Shown in pieces: positions 16,973 through 25,796 of a stretch of DNA of 64,000 nucleotides. The stretch is taken from assembly GCF_040095835.1 (NCBI RefSeq), contig NZ_JBBMFT010000002.1, forward strand, positions 310,001-374,000. Direction: 5' to 3'. The notes beneath the pieces are model-generated. The model had not been told where the DNA came from. It saw only the letters and a list, made by a program, of their open reading frames with translations, and did not search any database. The DNA is from Flavonifractor hominis (lineage in GTDB: Bacteria > Bacillota > Clostridia > Oscillospirales > Oscillospiraceae). Position numbers and translations under genes: made by a program. How positions within the stretch are numbered: position 1 is the first letter of the stretch; every line of letters starts with the position of its first letter.

Positions 16973-17155
16973 TCAAATTGCCGATTTTTGTGTAGCAGCT
17001 TCCGCTTCCAGCACTTTCAGCATTTTATCGGCGGCGGTGGCGGTGGTGTCCTGCTTGAAATAGCCGGAAACGACAAGGACAGAATTACCTATGCGGATTT
17101 CCGTCACGCAATCCGGGCGGCGGGTGCTGCGGTCATTCTTTGGGGTGTTGGTCAT
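16973..17155 (-). CDS. TnpW-like transposon-encoded small protein
   Basis: This 60-residue protein (TNTPKNDRS..., then IRIGNSVLVVSGYFKQDTTATAADKMLKVLEAEA) matches the small TnpW family (PF14202-like) that accompanies serine recombinases in Tn4451-type elements; function unknown. The ATG at 17155 overlaps the upstream ATPase stop (ATGA) and has GGCGAGCCG-type weak pairing only, so it is probably coupled. Confidence 0.75.
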   Translation of the reverse strand: MTNTPKNDRSTRRPDCVTEIRIGNSVLVVSGYFKQDTTATAADKMLKVLEAEAATQKSAI

Positions 17156-18009
17156 AGGCGGCTCTCCTTTCTGTTCATCAGCTTTTTCAGTTGTCCCATT
17201 TTCTCCTGCGCCGTGGCTTTTCGGAAGTTGCTCCCGGTAAAGCGGACAGGAGAACACATTTCAATCAGACGGTCATAAATGCGGGCGTGGGCGGTGTCCT
17301 CCGGGTGCTGCAAGTCCTCCAGCGTGAGATTAGTCGTGACGATCAGCGGCCTGCCGCTGCGGTAACGGCTGTCAATCACGTTGTAGACCTGCTCTAAGCC
17401 GTATTCCGTTCCCCGTTCCATTCCAAAATCGTCAAGGATAAGCAGCGGGAAGCTGCAAAGTCGGGAGATATATTCATTCCTGCCCTCAAAGCTGGCGGCA
17501 AGGTCACCCAATATCAATGCAAAGTTTGTCATGCACACGGGGATTTCACGCTCCATAAGGGCATTTGCGATACAGCCCGCAAAATAGCTCTTGCCTGTGC
17601 CAACGCCGCCCCATAGCAGATAGCCAATGTTGCGCTCTTTCATGGTTTCCCAGTTCTCCACATAGAAATGGGCGTGTTCCATTTGCGGGCACTTGCCGTT
17701 GTCGTTCTCAAACGTCCAGCCCTGCATAGCCGGGTCTGTAAAGCCCCGCCGCTTCAACCGCTCGACAGTTTCAAGGTGACTGCGCTGTTTCTCTGCGGCT
17801 TCCCGTTCCTCACGCTCTGCCCGCTGGCAGTCACATTCTGCCGGGTGGCGGTCACGCCCCAGCCATGCGGCGGTTTCTTTGGGGAAATAGCCCTCTTTGG
17901 GCTTGTGGCACTTCCCGCAGTATAAAAGCCCGTCCTCGCCGGTGTAGTCCTCCGGCTCCGGCGTGGTGTCGGTCATATTCAAAATCATTTCATCAAATCC
18001 ATTCGTCAT
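17152..18009 (-). CDS. DnaC/IstB-like AAA+ ATPase
   Basis: This 285-residue ATPase has an N-terminal zinc-like Cys region (LLYCGKCHKPKE and CDCQ), Walker A GGVGTGKS (~140), Walker B LLILDDFGME (~200), sensor VTTNLTLED and an arginine finger region RIYDRLIEMC. It resembles DnaC helicase loaders, here serving replication of the mobile element. It is coupled by ATGA overlaps to both neighbours in an initiator-loader-TnpW gene order typical of such elements. Confidence 0.85.
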   Translation of the reverse strand: MTNGFDEMILNMTDTTPEPEDYTGEDGLLYCGKCHKPKEGYFPKETAAWLGRDRHPAECDCQRAEREEREAAEKQRSHLETVERLKRRGFTDPAMQGWTFENDNGKCPQMEHAHFYVENWETMKERNIGYLLWGGVGTGKSYFAGCIANALMEREIPVCMTNFALILGDLAASFEGRNEYISRLCSFPLLILDDFGMERGTEYGLEQVYNVIDSRYRSGRPLIVTTNLTLEDLQHPEDTAHARIYDRLIEMCSPVRFTGSNFRKATAQEKMGQLKKLMNRKESRL

Positions 18010-18764
18010 AAGCTCTCGCCCTCCTTACAGGTATAATCGGGTATGCCCTTTTTCGGGGCTTTCTTGGCTGCGTCCTCCTGCGCCCACTTGAAAATCGTGG
18101 CTGCATGGCTCTTGTATTTCCTCCCGCTGGAAGCGATATGGCAGGATAGGCGGTCAATGTAATACTCCCACTTGCCGGGAAGCTCTGTTTTCAGCCCGTC
18201 AAGCTCCGTATCGGAAAGAATGACATTGTGGTATCTGCCATAGGCGGCGGGGGCGGGGTGTCCCGTTTCTAACTCTCTCTCTTTTTCTATTTCTATATCT
18301 ATCTCTTTCTCTATCTCTATCTCTGGTGGACAAATGTCCGCTCGATATGGTGGACATTTGTCCGCCCCTGTCTGCGGCAGGGCTTTTTGTTCCTGCAAAG
18401 CCAGCCGCGCCCTGCGCTTGCGCTCCCCCTCGGTAGAGGACTGGCCGATTAAAAGCTCAATGTTGCTCATGTAGAGTGCGCCGCTTGGCAAAGGCTCCAC
18501 AAGCCCCAGCTTCATAAAGATTTTCAAAGCTCTCTCTACGGTACCTACCTGCTGGCGGGTAATGGTCGCAATCATCTGGGCGGTGTAGGGGATATTCTCG
18601 TCAAGCTGCAATTTCCCGCCGTTTTTCAGCGATTTCAAGTACAGCTTCAAGAGAATGTTGGAATAGATAACGCCGTCCTGCATACTTTCCAGCAGAACGA
18701 TTGCATCATCGTCAAAATAGCTCTCTTTCAGCTTGAGGTAGTAATATTTGCGGTTATCTGCCAT
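18006..18764 (-). CDS. Replication initiator, phage replisome organizer-like N-terminal domain
   Basis: This 252-residue protein begins DNRKYYYLKLKESYFDDDAIVLLESMQDG and has a winged-helix segment (TAQMIATITRQQVGTVERALKIFMKLGLVE), matching N-terminal phage replisome organizer/RepA-N-type proteins. The middle has an acidic-basic IEIEKE low-complexity run, encoded by a CTCTATTTCTAT-type repeat near 18280-18325. The start at 18764 follows AAGGAGGA. It likely binds the element's origin and recruits the DnaC-like ATPase encoded just downstream. Confidence 0.8.
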   Translation of the reverse strand: MADNRKYYYLKLKESYFDDDAIVLLESMQDGVIYSNILLKLYLKSLKNGGKLQLDENIPYTAQMIATITRQQVGTVERALKIFMKLGLVEPLPSGALYMSNIELLIGQSSTEGERKRRARLALQEQKALPQTGADKCPPYRADICPPEIEIEKEIDIEIEKERELETGHPAPAAYGRYHNVILSDTELDGLKTELPGKWEYYIDRLSCHIASSGRKYKSHAATIFKWAQEDAAKKAPKKGIPDYTCKEGESL

Positions 18765-18945
18765 AGGCTGCGTCCTCCTTTTTCCAGCGTTTGGAATAAT
18801 AGCGAGGGCATAGTATGATAACCGCCCGGAAGCTCTGTTTGCAGTCACGGGTGCAGCCCCGGCATAGGTCGTTGTAAGTGATACGGTTGCGGTGGTTGAG
18901 GAAGAAAGACCATTCCAGCCGCCGCTTCTTGCTCATTCTCGGCAA
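18754..18945 (-). CDS. Small conserved mobile-element protein, unknown function
   Basis: This protein of 60-63 residues (SKKRRLEWSFFLNHRNRITY, then a CxxC-type NDLCRGCTRDC) resembles a small hypothetical protein common in Clostridia mobilizable elements. Its Cys cluster suggests a metal site. A TTG at 18945 is well placed after AAGGAGC; the ATG at 18936 is the alternative start. It overlaps the replication initiator start by 11 nt. Confidence 0.55.
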   Translation of the reverse strand: MPRMSKKRRLEWSFFLNHRNRITYNDLCRGCTRDCKQSFRAVIILCPRYYSKRWKKEDAAYGR

Positions 18946-19131
18946 TGGTAAGCTCCTTTCTGCCGTTCCTATCGGTGTAGCGGGATAGGGGGCATTTTCT
19001 GTATGTTCTCGGTATCATTTTCGGGCTTTTTCTGCCCTGTAAGCCCCGTTTGGAAGTCGGGGAGTATTGCGGTAAGGGTTCATATCATACCTGTATTTTT
19101 GTAGGGTTTCGGTATCATTTCGGGGCGGTCT

Positions 19132-20763
19132 TTAACGCTCCTGTTCACGCTTTTTCTGCTGGCTCGGTGCGCCCCTTAAAATCTGGTCGATATTGCGTCT
19201 GACTGTCTGAAGCTCCTGCGCCCGCTGGCGTTTCTCCCGGTAGTCGTTATATCCGGCGTTCTTCTGGACGGTAAGCTGCTCAATCTCCCTTTGCAGGGCT
19301 TTGCTGGCTGGCAGCTTGGTTATTCCATGCTCCCGGAAATAACGGGCGGCTGTGTCCGCTATGATAAAATCGCTTTCGTGCTGTTCCCGGTAGGCTCTCC
19401 GGGCTTTCTCCGATTTCTGCGCTTTCAGACCGTCACGGGCGGGCTTCGTGCCGATATAGCCCAAAAGGTTGCGCTGCAATTCCTTTTTCTCCCGGATAGC
19501 GGCTTCCAGCCCTTTCAGTCCGGCAAGGCTCTCCTGCGTGGCGGTGTTGGCTGCGGAAATGGCAGCGTCCAGCTCGTCCGGGGAAGAAAAGCCATACTGC
19601 TGGTAGAGCATGAGGGTAGCCGACATCTGTTTGAGGTTGTGCATGGTCGCCCACTTCTCATAGCCCCGTCCTTTCCCCTCGGCTCGCTTGGCGGCTATGT
19701 CTACCATGCGCTGTACAGCGTCATTGTTCGGGGCGTTTTTCGCTTCTTTTTTCGTCCGTAAGCGGTCTTTGATACTGCCGGGGTATTCCGCTATGGCTGC
19801 GGGTTTTTCGGCGGCTCTGGCGGCGTTCTGCTCCAAAACGGAGAGGACAGCAGCCCGGTCAAAATCGTCCCCCAGCTTCCGGGCGGTAATTGGCTTCGTC
19901 CTGTCCGGCGTGAGGTAACTTAGCCGCCCCCGGCTCTCCTTGACGGTCACACCATGCCGGAGAAGCAGGGCGGCAAACTCATCAAAGCCGGAAGCAGCGG
20001 CAAGGGCTTCCCGGATAGTCCGGCGCAGCTTCGCCTTATCCGTTTCAAACTTGGTCTGCCGGGGCGCGATACCGTCCGCAGCAATAGGGGCGTTGGCTCT
20101 GTCAAGGGCAGCCTGTCCTTTCTTCTGCGCCCAATACTCACGCTCGGTAATGCGTTCTTTGCTGCCGTTCAAAAGGTCTATCTGGTAAAGCCCCTCGCTG
20201 TGGCACATCTCCATGACTTCGGCTTTCAGATAGTTCATAGCTGCGTCCGTACAGCGGTGCTTGCAGCCTGCTTTCCTGTCCGCTGGCCTGTCCATGTGGG
20301 GCAGCATGGGAACCTCCGCAATCCGCAGACTGTTAATGACGATATGCACATGGATATTTTCGGTGTGGCTGTGTCCGTCCGGGTGGGTGCAGACAAGGGC
20401 CTGGTGTCCGGGGAAATGCTCGGCGCAGAACTTCTCGCCCAGCTCCTGCGCCCGATCAACGGTCAAGCCGTTGTCCGGGCCGTCCCGTGGGTCAAAGCTG
20501 ATGATGTAGTGGTGGCTCTTTACGTCCTCCCGTTTCTGGTTCTTGCCGTAGCGGAGATTGGAGCGCATACAGGCAACGGCAAAATCCTCCCCGCCACAAT
20601 TCAGAGAGGATATGCGGTAGTCTACCCTCGGTATGAGCCGCCCGTCTGCGTCAAGGGTGGGCTTCATGGTAAACTCGTCATGCTCGAATGTGAGGTATTT
20701 TTCAGCGTCCCCGTAGTTGGCATTTTTAGAGCTGATATGTTTGAGTATCGCCAACGGCTTCAC
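19132..20763 (-). CDS. Relaxase of the MobA/MobL type
   Basis: This 543-residue relaxase has the N-terminal mobilization nuclease fold: an early Tyr in NANYGDAEKYL, SHHYIISFDP (~85), and the metal-binding HUH block in THPDGHSHTENIHVHIVINS (~125-143). A long helical, charged C-terminal half follows (~230-540). It would nick oriT and pilot single-stranded DNA during mobilization. No ATG exists at the front; GTG at 20763 is the probable start. It overlaps the MobC-like gene by 38 nt, giving the usual mobC-relaxase pair. Confidence 0.88.
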   Translation of the reverse strand: MKPLAILKHISSKNANYGDAEKYLTFEHDEFTMKPTLDADGRLIPRVDYRISSLNCGGEDFAVACMRSNLRYGKNQKREDVKSHHYIISFDPRDGPDNGLTVDRAQELGEKFCAEHFPGHQALVCTHPDGHSHTENIHVHIVINSLRIAEVPMLPHMDRPADRKAGCKHRCTDAAMNYLKAEVMEMCHSEGLYQIDLLNGSKERITEREYWAQKKGQAALDRANAPIAADGIAPRQTKFETDKAKLRRTIREALAAASGFDEFAALLLRHGVTVKESRGRLSYLTPDRTKPITARKLGDDFDRAAVLSVLEQNAARAAEKPAAIAEYPGSIKDRLRTKKEAKNAPNNDAVQRMVDIAAKRAEGKGRGYEKWATMHNLKQMSATLMLYQQYGFSSPDELDAAISAANTATQESLAGLKGLEAAIREKKELQRNLLGYIGTKPARDGLKAQKSEKARRAYREQHESDFIIADTAARYFREHGITKLPASKALQREIEQLTVQKNAGYNDYREKRQRAQELQTVRRNIDQILRGAPSQQKKREQER

Positions 20764-21124
20764 CTACTTTCTGCAAGACTTCAAACTTCAAGGCGGCAAG
20801 GTCGGCGGCGGCTCCCCGCACTTCCTTTTCCAGCCCCCGGTAGGGGCTTCCGTATTCGTTCAGGCTCCGGGCAATCTGGTTTAAGTTGCCGCCGATTTTC
20901 CCGTACTCTGCCGTGAGCTTGGAGAGGGCGGCAAGCAGCCCGTCATTGACCGGGGAAACGGTGACAATGGGGCGTATGGTCGCTTTCCGTATGGCTTGCC
21001 GGATAAACTCGGACTGGCTGATTTCATAAGCCGCCAGCCGCCCGGTGAAGTCGGCGTATTCTTCATCGGTCATGCGGGTCTTTACCACATGACGGCGGTG
21101 GGGCGTATTGTATTTCTTTCGCAT
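20726..21124 (-). CDS. MobC-like relaxosome protein
   Basis: This 132-residue protein has a ribbon-helix-helix start (VVKTRMTDEEYADFTGRLAAYEIS) and the MobC block GGNLNQIARSLNEYG. MobC proteins melt or bind oriT to help relaxase nicking. The ATG at 21124 follows AAAGGAGGT. It precedes and overlaps the relaxase gene, and the likely oriT lies immediately upstream. Confidence 0.85.
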   Translation of the reverse strand: MRKKYNTPHRRHVVKTRMTDEEYADFTGRLAAYEISQSEFIRQAIRKATIRPIVTVSPVNDGLLAALSKLTAEYGKIGGNLNQIARSLNEYGSPYRGLEKEVRGAAADLAALKFEVLQKVGEAVGDTQTYQL

Positions 21125-21577
21125 GGTCTGTGACCTCCTTTCTCGCCCGACAGGGCGCATAGCAGGGTTTGGGGAAGGCACTCCCCAACAAGATTCCCGC
21201 AGGGGCAAAAATAAGCGGAGAGCGAATTTTGGCACCTCGGTAGAATCTTGCTCTGAAAAACTCCGGCGTTCCCCGGCTCCCGTCCTTTCCGCTAACAAAA
21301 CGTTTCAAAAGGGCTTTGCTACCCGCTATTCCGGCTTATCTTGAAAATTTTCCTTTCACTACCTACAACACCACGCAAAGCAAAATGGACGGAGATTTTT
21401 AGAATTTCCCCTCTATTCCCTACAACACCACGCAAGCCGGAATAGGCGGACAATGGCAGTATTTTTTTCTTTGATACCCTCTACGGATAAGTAAGGGATT
21501 TTGCCAACTGCGGCGGCTATTTTCCCTTTTGTTTTTTCATACTGGGGATTTTCAAAAATGCCAAACAGGAACGAAAA
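21125..21577. other. Non-coding region with repeats, candidate oriT
   Basis: No gene is seen. A 17-bp direct repeat (CCTACAACACCACGCAA) occurs at 21362-21378 and 21419-21435. A 12-bp inverted repeat CTATTCCGGCTT/AAGCCGGAATAG occurs at 21326-21337 and 21434-21445, bracketing an AT-rich stretch. Position directly upstream of mobC-relaxase makes this the best oriT candidate for that relaxase. Confidence 0.5.
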
Positions 21578-21612
21578 AAAGCAGCAAATCTGTTGAATAG
21601 ATTTACTGCTTT
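21578..21612 (-). terminator. Terminator of the sigma/HTH gene pair
   Basis: A 14-bp imperfect stem AAAGCAGCAAATCT/AGATTTACTGCTTT with TTTTTTT on the minus strand lies 45 bp past the HTH gene. Confidence 0.85.
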
Positions 21613-21657
21613 CTGGTTGCCGGCGAAGCGGCGGTTATTCAGTTGTAGGCGGTAGGG

Positions 21658-21861
21658 CTATCTCCCAAAGCGGAACTTGAAAATAGCTGTGAGAAGCGTC
21701 TGGGTGATGTAGTCCTCTGTATCTTGGTCTACCCGTCCATTCACACGGGCGGCACATTGTATGCGGCGGCGGTAATACTGCAATACAGTTCCCACCGCTT
21801 CCGGCTCCCCGCTGGCGGCTTGGACGATTGTTTCATAGGGGAGAAGCCTATTATTTCTCAT
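21658..21861 (-). CDS. Helix-turn-helix protein (HTH_16-like) of mobilizable elements
   Basis: This 67-residue protein (RNNRLLPYETIVQAASGEPE..., then DQDTEDYITQTLLTAIFKFRF) matches the small HTH_16-like proteins that always follow the sigma-like regulator in Tn916/CTn-type elements. It overlaps the sigma gene stop by 11 nt (shared ATGAGAAATAA). It probably works with that sigma factor in element regulation. Confidence 0.75.
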   Translation of the reverse strand: MRNNRLLPYETIVQAASGEPEAVGTVLQYYRRRIQCAARVNGRVDQDTEDYITQTLLTAIFKFRFGR

Positions 21862-22237
21862 ATGCCATTCCCTCCATTTCCGCTTGGAGCTGCCGTAGGG
21901 CTTTTCGGATATGGTAGCCCGCTGTGCTGCGGCTGCGCCCGTACTGTCTGCCAATTTCGTGCTGTGGAATACGCTTGAAAAAGGACAGGTAAATCATTTC
22001 CCGCTCCCGTTCGTCCAGCCGTGACAGGGCTTCCGCAAGTAAACCGCTGCTGAAAATGACCGTATCGCCGCAAAGGGTAAGTATGTATTCCTCGTCCGGC
22101 TCCGGGGCTTGGAAATATTCATCTGTCGTGCCTAAAGGGTAGTGCTTTTCGTCTGTGAGGTATTCAAGGGATATTTCTCTTTTGTGCTTCCTGCTCCGTG
22201 TCCTCGCTGCGTTGATCGTTGCATTTCGGATATTTAG
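21851..22237 (-). pseudogene. Sigma-70-like regulator, apparently 5'-truncated
   Basis: An open minus-strand frame of about 120 codons reads KREISLEYLTDEKHYPLGTTDEY, then a region-4 helix-turn-helix (LSRLDEREREMIYLSFFKRI, EIGRQYGRSRSTAGYHIRKAL). This is the sigma factor paired with HTH_16 in such elements. No ATG, GTG or TTG start exists upstream before the in-frame stop near 22264, and the frame runs into the tet(O) promoter segment. I infer that insertion of the tet(O) DNA removed the 5' end; an unusual start codon is the alternative. Confidence 0.6.
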
Positions 22238-22246
22238 TTTGTCAGC

Positions 22247-22275
22247 TTGACAAATAAAGGGTTAAGGAATATAAT
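22247..22275 (+). promoter_or_regulatory. tet(O) promoter
   Basis: TTGACA (22247-22252), 17-bp spacer, TATAAT (22270-22275), in AT-rich DNA that contrasts with the neighbouring G+C-rich genes. Confidence 0.88.
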
Positions 22276-22307
22276 TAGATTCAGTATTATACAAGGAGTT
22301 AATAAAT

Positions 22308-22331
22308 ATGCGGCAAGGTATTCTTAAATAA
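22308..22331 (+). CDS. tet(O) leader peptide (7 codons)
   Basis: ATG-CGG-CAA-GGT-ATT-CTT-AAA-TAA preceded by AAGGAG. Short leader peptides like this precede ribosomal-protection tet genes and couple ribosome movement to downstream attenuation. Confidence 0.6.
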   Translation: MRQGILK

Positions 22332-22482
22332 ACTGTCAATTTGATAGTGGGAACAAAAAGTAGCAGTCCCGTTTCACTTTTAATATGGGGCTTAGTTTTT
22401 TGTACCCAGTTTAAGAATACTTTTATCATGTAATTTTATATGCCCGAAAACATATAAGTGTTTTGGGGCTATTGGAGTTATT

Positions 22483-22519
22483 TACCCAGTGATAGGAGTA
22501 TTTATCACTGGGTATTTTT
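22483..22519 (+). promoter_or_regulatory. tet(O) transcriptional attenuator hairpin
   Basis: A 12-bp stem TACCCAGTGATA/TATCACTGGGTA followed by TTTTT lies between leader and gene. An upstream pairing (GTATTCTTAAA region at ~22318 with its complement at 22407-22420) could form alternately. This matches the attenuation model for tet(M)/tet(O) induction by tetracycline-stalled ribosomes. Confidence 0.75.
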
Positions 22520-22555
22520 ATGCCCTTTTTTGGGTGTTGATAGGAGGAAAATCAC

Positions 22556-24475
22556 ATGAAAATAATTAACTTAGGCATTCTGGCTCACGTTGACGCAGGA
22601 AAGACAACATTAACGGAAAGTTTATTGTATACCAGTGGTGCAATTGCAGAACTAGGGAGCGTAGATGAAGGCACAACAAGGACAGATACAATGAATTTGG
22701 AGCGTCAAAGGGGAATCACTATCCAGACAGCAGTGACATCTTTTCAGTGGGAGGATGTAAAAGTCAACATTATAGATACGCCAGGCCATATGGATTTTTT
22801 GGCGGAAGTATACCGTTCTTTATCCGTATTAGACGGAGCAGTATTATTAGTTTCTGCAAAGGATGGCATACAGGCACAGACCCGTATACTGTTTCATGCA
22901 CTACAGATAATGAAGATTCCGACAATTTTTTTCATCAATAAAATTGACCAAGAGGGGATTGATTTGCCAATGGTATATCGGGAAATGAAAGCAAAGCTTT
23001 CTTCGGAAATTATAGTGAAGCAAAAGGTTGGGCAGCATCCCCATATAAATGTAACGGACAATGACGATATGGAACAGTGGGATGCGGTAATTATGGGAAA
23101 CGATGAACTATTAGAGAAATATATGTCAGGGAAACCGTTTAAAATGTCAGAACTGGAACAGGAAGAAAACAGGAGATTCCAAAACGGAACGTTATTTCCC
23201 GTTTATCACGGAAGCGCTAAAAACAATCTGGGGATTCGGCAGCTTATAGAAGTAATTGCCAGTAAATTTTATTCATCAACGCCTGAAGGTCAATCTGAAC
23301 TATGCGGGCAGGTTTTTAAGATTGAATATTCAGAGAAAAGGCGGCGTTTTGTTTATGTGCGTATATATAGCGGAACATTGCATTTGAGGGATGTTATTAG
23401 AATATCTGAAAAAGAGAAAATAAAAATCACAGAGATGTGTGTTCCGACAAACGGTGAATTATATTCATCCGATACAGCCTGCTCTGGTGATATTGTAATT
23501 TTACCAAATGATGTTTTGCAGCTAAACAGTATTTTGGGGAACGAAATACTGTTGCCGCAGAGAAAATTTATTGAAAATCCTCTCCCTATGCTCCAAACAA
23601 CGATTGCAGTAAAGAAATCTGAACAGCGGGAAATATTGCTTGGGGCACTTACAGAAATTTCAGATGGCGACCCTCTTTTAAAATATTATGTGGATACTAC
23701 AACGCATGAGATTATACTTTCTTTTTTGGGGAATGTGCAGATGGAAGTCATTTGTGCCATCCTTGAGGAAAAATATCATGTGGAGGCAGAAATAAAAGAG
23801 CCTACTGTTATATATATGGAAAGACCGCTTAGAAAAGCAGAATATACCATCCACATAGAAGTCCCGCCAAATCCTTTCTGGGCTTCTGTCGGGTTGTCCA
23901 TAGAGCCGCTCCCTATTGGAAGCGGAGTGCAGTATGAAAGCAGAGTTTCACTTGGATATTTAAATCAATCGTTCCAAAATGCGGTTATGGAGGGGGTTCT
24001 TTATGGCTGCGAGCAGGGGCTGTATGGATGGAAAGTGACAGACTGTAAAATCTGTTTTGAATATGGATTGTATTATAGTCCTGTAAGTACCCCCGCAGAC
24101 TTTCGGCTGCTTTCCCCTATCGTATTGGAGCAGGCTTTAAAAAAAGCAGGGACAGAACTATTAGAGCCATATCTCCACTTTGAAATTTATGCACCGCAGG
24201 AATATCTCTCACGGGCGTATCATGATGCTCCAAGGTATTGTGCAGATATTGTAAGTACTCAGATAAAGAATGACGAGGTCATTCTGAAAGGAGAAATCCC
24301 TGCTAGATGTATTCAAGAATACAGGAACGATTTAACTTATTTCACAAATGGGCAGGGAGTCTGCTTGACAGAGTTAAAAGGATACCAGCCAGCTATTGGT
24401 AAATTTATTTGCCAACCCCGCCGCCCGAATAGCCGTATAGATAAGGTTCGGCATATGTTCCACAAGTTAGCTTAA
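22556..24475 (+). CDS. tet(O): Tetracycline resistance ribosomal protection protein Tet(O)
   Basis: This 639-residue EF-G-like GTPase releases tetracycline from the ribosome. It has G1 AHVDAGKTT (10-18), switch region RGITIQ, G3 DTPGHMD, G4 NKIDQ, and domain IV/V sequences ending RRPNSRIDKVRHMFHKLA. The whole sequence agrees with my memory of Tet(O) rather than Tet(M), Tet(W) or Tet(32), although a mosaic cannot be excluded without alignment. The gene is much more A+T-rich than its neighbours, as expected for recent transfer. Its promoter, leader and attenuator are present. The tet(40)-like gene follows 51 bp later. Confidence 0.93.
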   Translation: MKIINLGILAHVDAGKTTLTESLLYTSGAIAELGSVDEGTTRTDTMNLERQRGITIQTAVTSFQWEDVKVNIIDTPGHMDFLAEVYRSLSVLDGAVLLVSAKDGIQAQTRILFHALQIMKIPTIFFINKIDQEGIDLPMVYREMKAKLSSEIIVKQKVGQHPHINVTDNDDMEQWDAVIMGNDELLEKYMSGKPFKMSELEQEENRRFQNGTLFPVYHGSAKNNLGIRQLIEVIASKFYSSTPEGQSELCGQVFKIEYSEKRRRFVYVRIYSGTLHLRDVIRISEKEKIKITEMCVPTNGELYSSDTACSGDIVILPNDVLQLNSILGNEILLPQRKFIENPLPMLQTTIAVKKSEQREILLGALTEISDGDPLLKYYVDTTTHEIILSFLGNVQMEVICAILEEKYHVEAEIKEPTVIYMERPLRKAEYTIHIEVPPNPFWASVGLSIEPLPIGSGVQYESRVSLGYLNQSFQNAVMEGVLYGCEQGLYGWKVTDCKICFEYGLYYSPVSTPADFRLLSPIVLEQALKKAGTELLEPYLHFEIYAPQEYLSRAYHDAPRYCADIVSTQIKNDEVILKGEIPARCIQEYRNDLTYFTNGQGVCLTELKGYQPAIGKFICQPRRPNSRIDKVRHMFHKLA

Positions 24476-24526
24476 CAGCTTGCAAAAGTCATATAAAATG
24501 AGATTTGAAAGGATTAGAGACTAATT

Positions 24527-25765
24527 ATGATGAAATGTAACTTCATGTTTGCTAAAAATTCAAAGGCATATTCTGTCTACCTGCTGTTCCGATTTGTCTG
24601 TTCCCTGGCGGTTTCTATGTCCACAGTGCTTTCCATCGTGTACCACCTGGAGGTGGTGCAGCTGGATGTTTTCCAGCTTGTCCTGGTAGGGACGGTTCAG
24701 GAGACCTCCTGCTTTCTGTTCGAGATACCCACCGGTGTGGTGGCGGATTTGTATAGCCGTCGGCGCTCGGTGCTGATTGGAATGTTCCTCTACGGCCTGG
24801 GCTTTCTGATGGAGGGTGCGCTACCGTGGTTCGCGCCGGTTCTGCTGGCCCAGGTTGTCTGGGGTTGCGGTGATACCTTCATCACCGGCGCTCTGGAGGC
24901 GTGGATTGCCTCGGAGGAAGAGGACAAACCCATAGACAAGGTGTTCCTGCGGGGCAGTCAAATGGGGCAAATCGGCGGCGTTCTGGGCGTGGTGCTGGGC
25001 ACACTGCTGGGAAACATAAACCTGCAAATGCCTCTCATCTTGGGGGGCAGTTTGTGCTTGTTGTTGGGGCTGGTGTTGGGTCGCATCATGCCAGAAACCA
25101 ACTTCTCCCCTGCTATTGAGGAACGGCAGGGCTTGCTTAAAGACTTTGTCTGCCTGTTCAAGCTCAACCTGGGCTTTGTGAAAGGCGCACCTGTGTTGCT
25201 GGCGCTCTTAGCAATCACACTATGCGGGGGACTTGCCAGTGAAGGCTTTGACCGGCTCTCCACCGCTCATTTTCTGGATGACACGGTAATACCCGTTATC
25301 GGGCCGCTGAACAGCGTCACTTGGTTCGGTGTTATCAGTCTTATCGGCAGCGGCTTAGGTATTCTGGCTTCTCAGTTGCTCATCGCCCGCATGGAGAAAA
25401 AAGGGACTGTCAGCCGAACCAGTGTGGTCATGTCCACCAGCGCCGGGTATATCCTGTGCCTGGTTCTCTTCGCGGTGGGGCGGAGCTTTTGGTTCATGTT
25501 GTTGGTGTTCCTGCTGGCGCGGCTTATGCGCACCATCAAGGAGCCTGTGCTGGCCGCCTGGATGAACGACCATGTGGATGAGAAAATGCGCGCCACAGTC
25601 TTTTCCACCAGCGGACAGCTGGACTCTTTCGGGCAGATCATCGGCGGGCCTATTGTGGGGCTGGTAGCCCAGCAGGTGTCCATACCCTGGGGGCTGGTCT
25701 GTACCGCTTTCCTGCTGTTGCCCGCGCTGTTCTTAGTGCCGGTGGCGGGAAAGAAGCGGGATTGA
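24527..25765 (+). CDS. tet(40): MFS tetracycline efflux protein, Tet(40)-like
   Basis: This 412-residue protein has about 12 membrane segments. The MFS loop 2-3 motif is GVVADLYSRRRSVLIG, and FLFEIPTGV precedes it. The tandem of a tet(O)-type gene and tet(40) has been described in gut Clostridia, and sequence and position fit Tet(40); I assign the name from memory, not alignment. Its base composition is G+C-richer than tet(O), so the two genes have different origins. No separate promoter is evident in the 51-bp gap, so it is probably read from the tet(O) promoter. Confidence 0.75.
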   Translation: MMKCNFMFAKNSKAYSVYLLFRFVCSLAVSMSTVLSIVYHLEVVQLDVFQLVLVGTVQETSCFLFEIPTGVVADLYSRRRSVLIGMFLYGLGFLMEGALPWFAPVLLAQVVWGCGDTFITGALEAWIASEEEDKPIDKVFLRGSQMGQIGGVLGVVLGTLLGNINLQMPLILGGSLCLLLGLVLGRIMPETNFSPAIEERQGLLKDFVCLFKLNLGFVKGAPVLLALLAITLCGGLASEGFDRLSTAHFLDDTVIPVIGPLNSVTWFGVISLIGSGLGILASQLLIARMEKKGTVSRTSVVMSTSAGYILCLVLFAVGRSFWFMLLVFLLARLMRTIKEPVLAAWMNDHVDEKMRATVFSTSGQLDSFGQIIGGPIVGLVAQQVSIPWGLVCTAFLLLPALFLVPVAGKKRD

Positions 25766-25796
25766 TATGGCATAGTTAAGTTTACTGACGAGCGGG

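Noticed and set aside
18280..18330. CRISPR-like short repeats (CTATTTCTATATCT...)
   Set aside because: It is a low-complexity run encoding Ile/Glu/Lys inside the replication initiator. No CRISPR array or cas gene was seen in the window.
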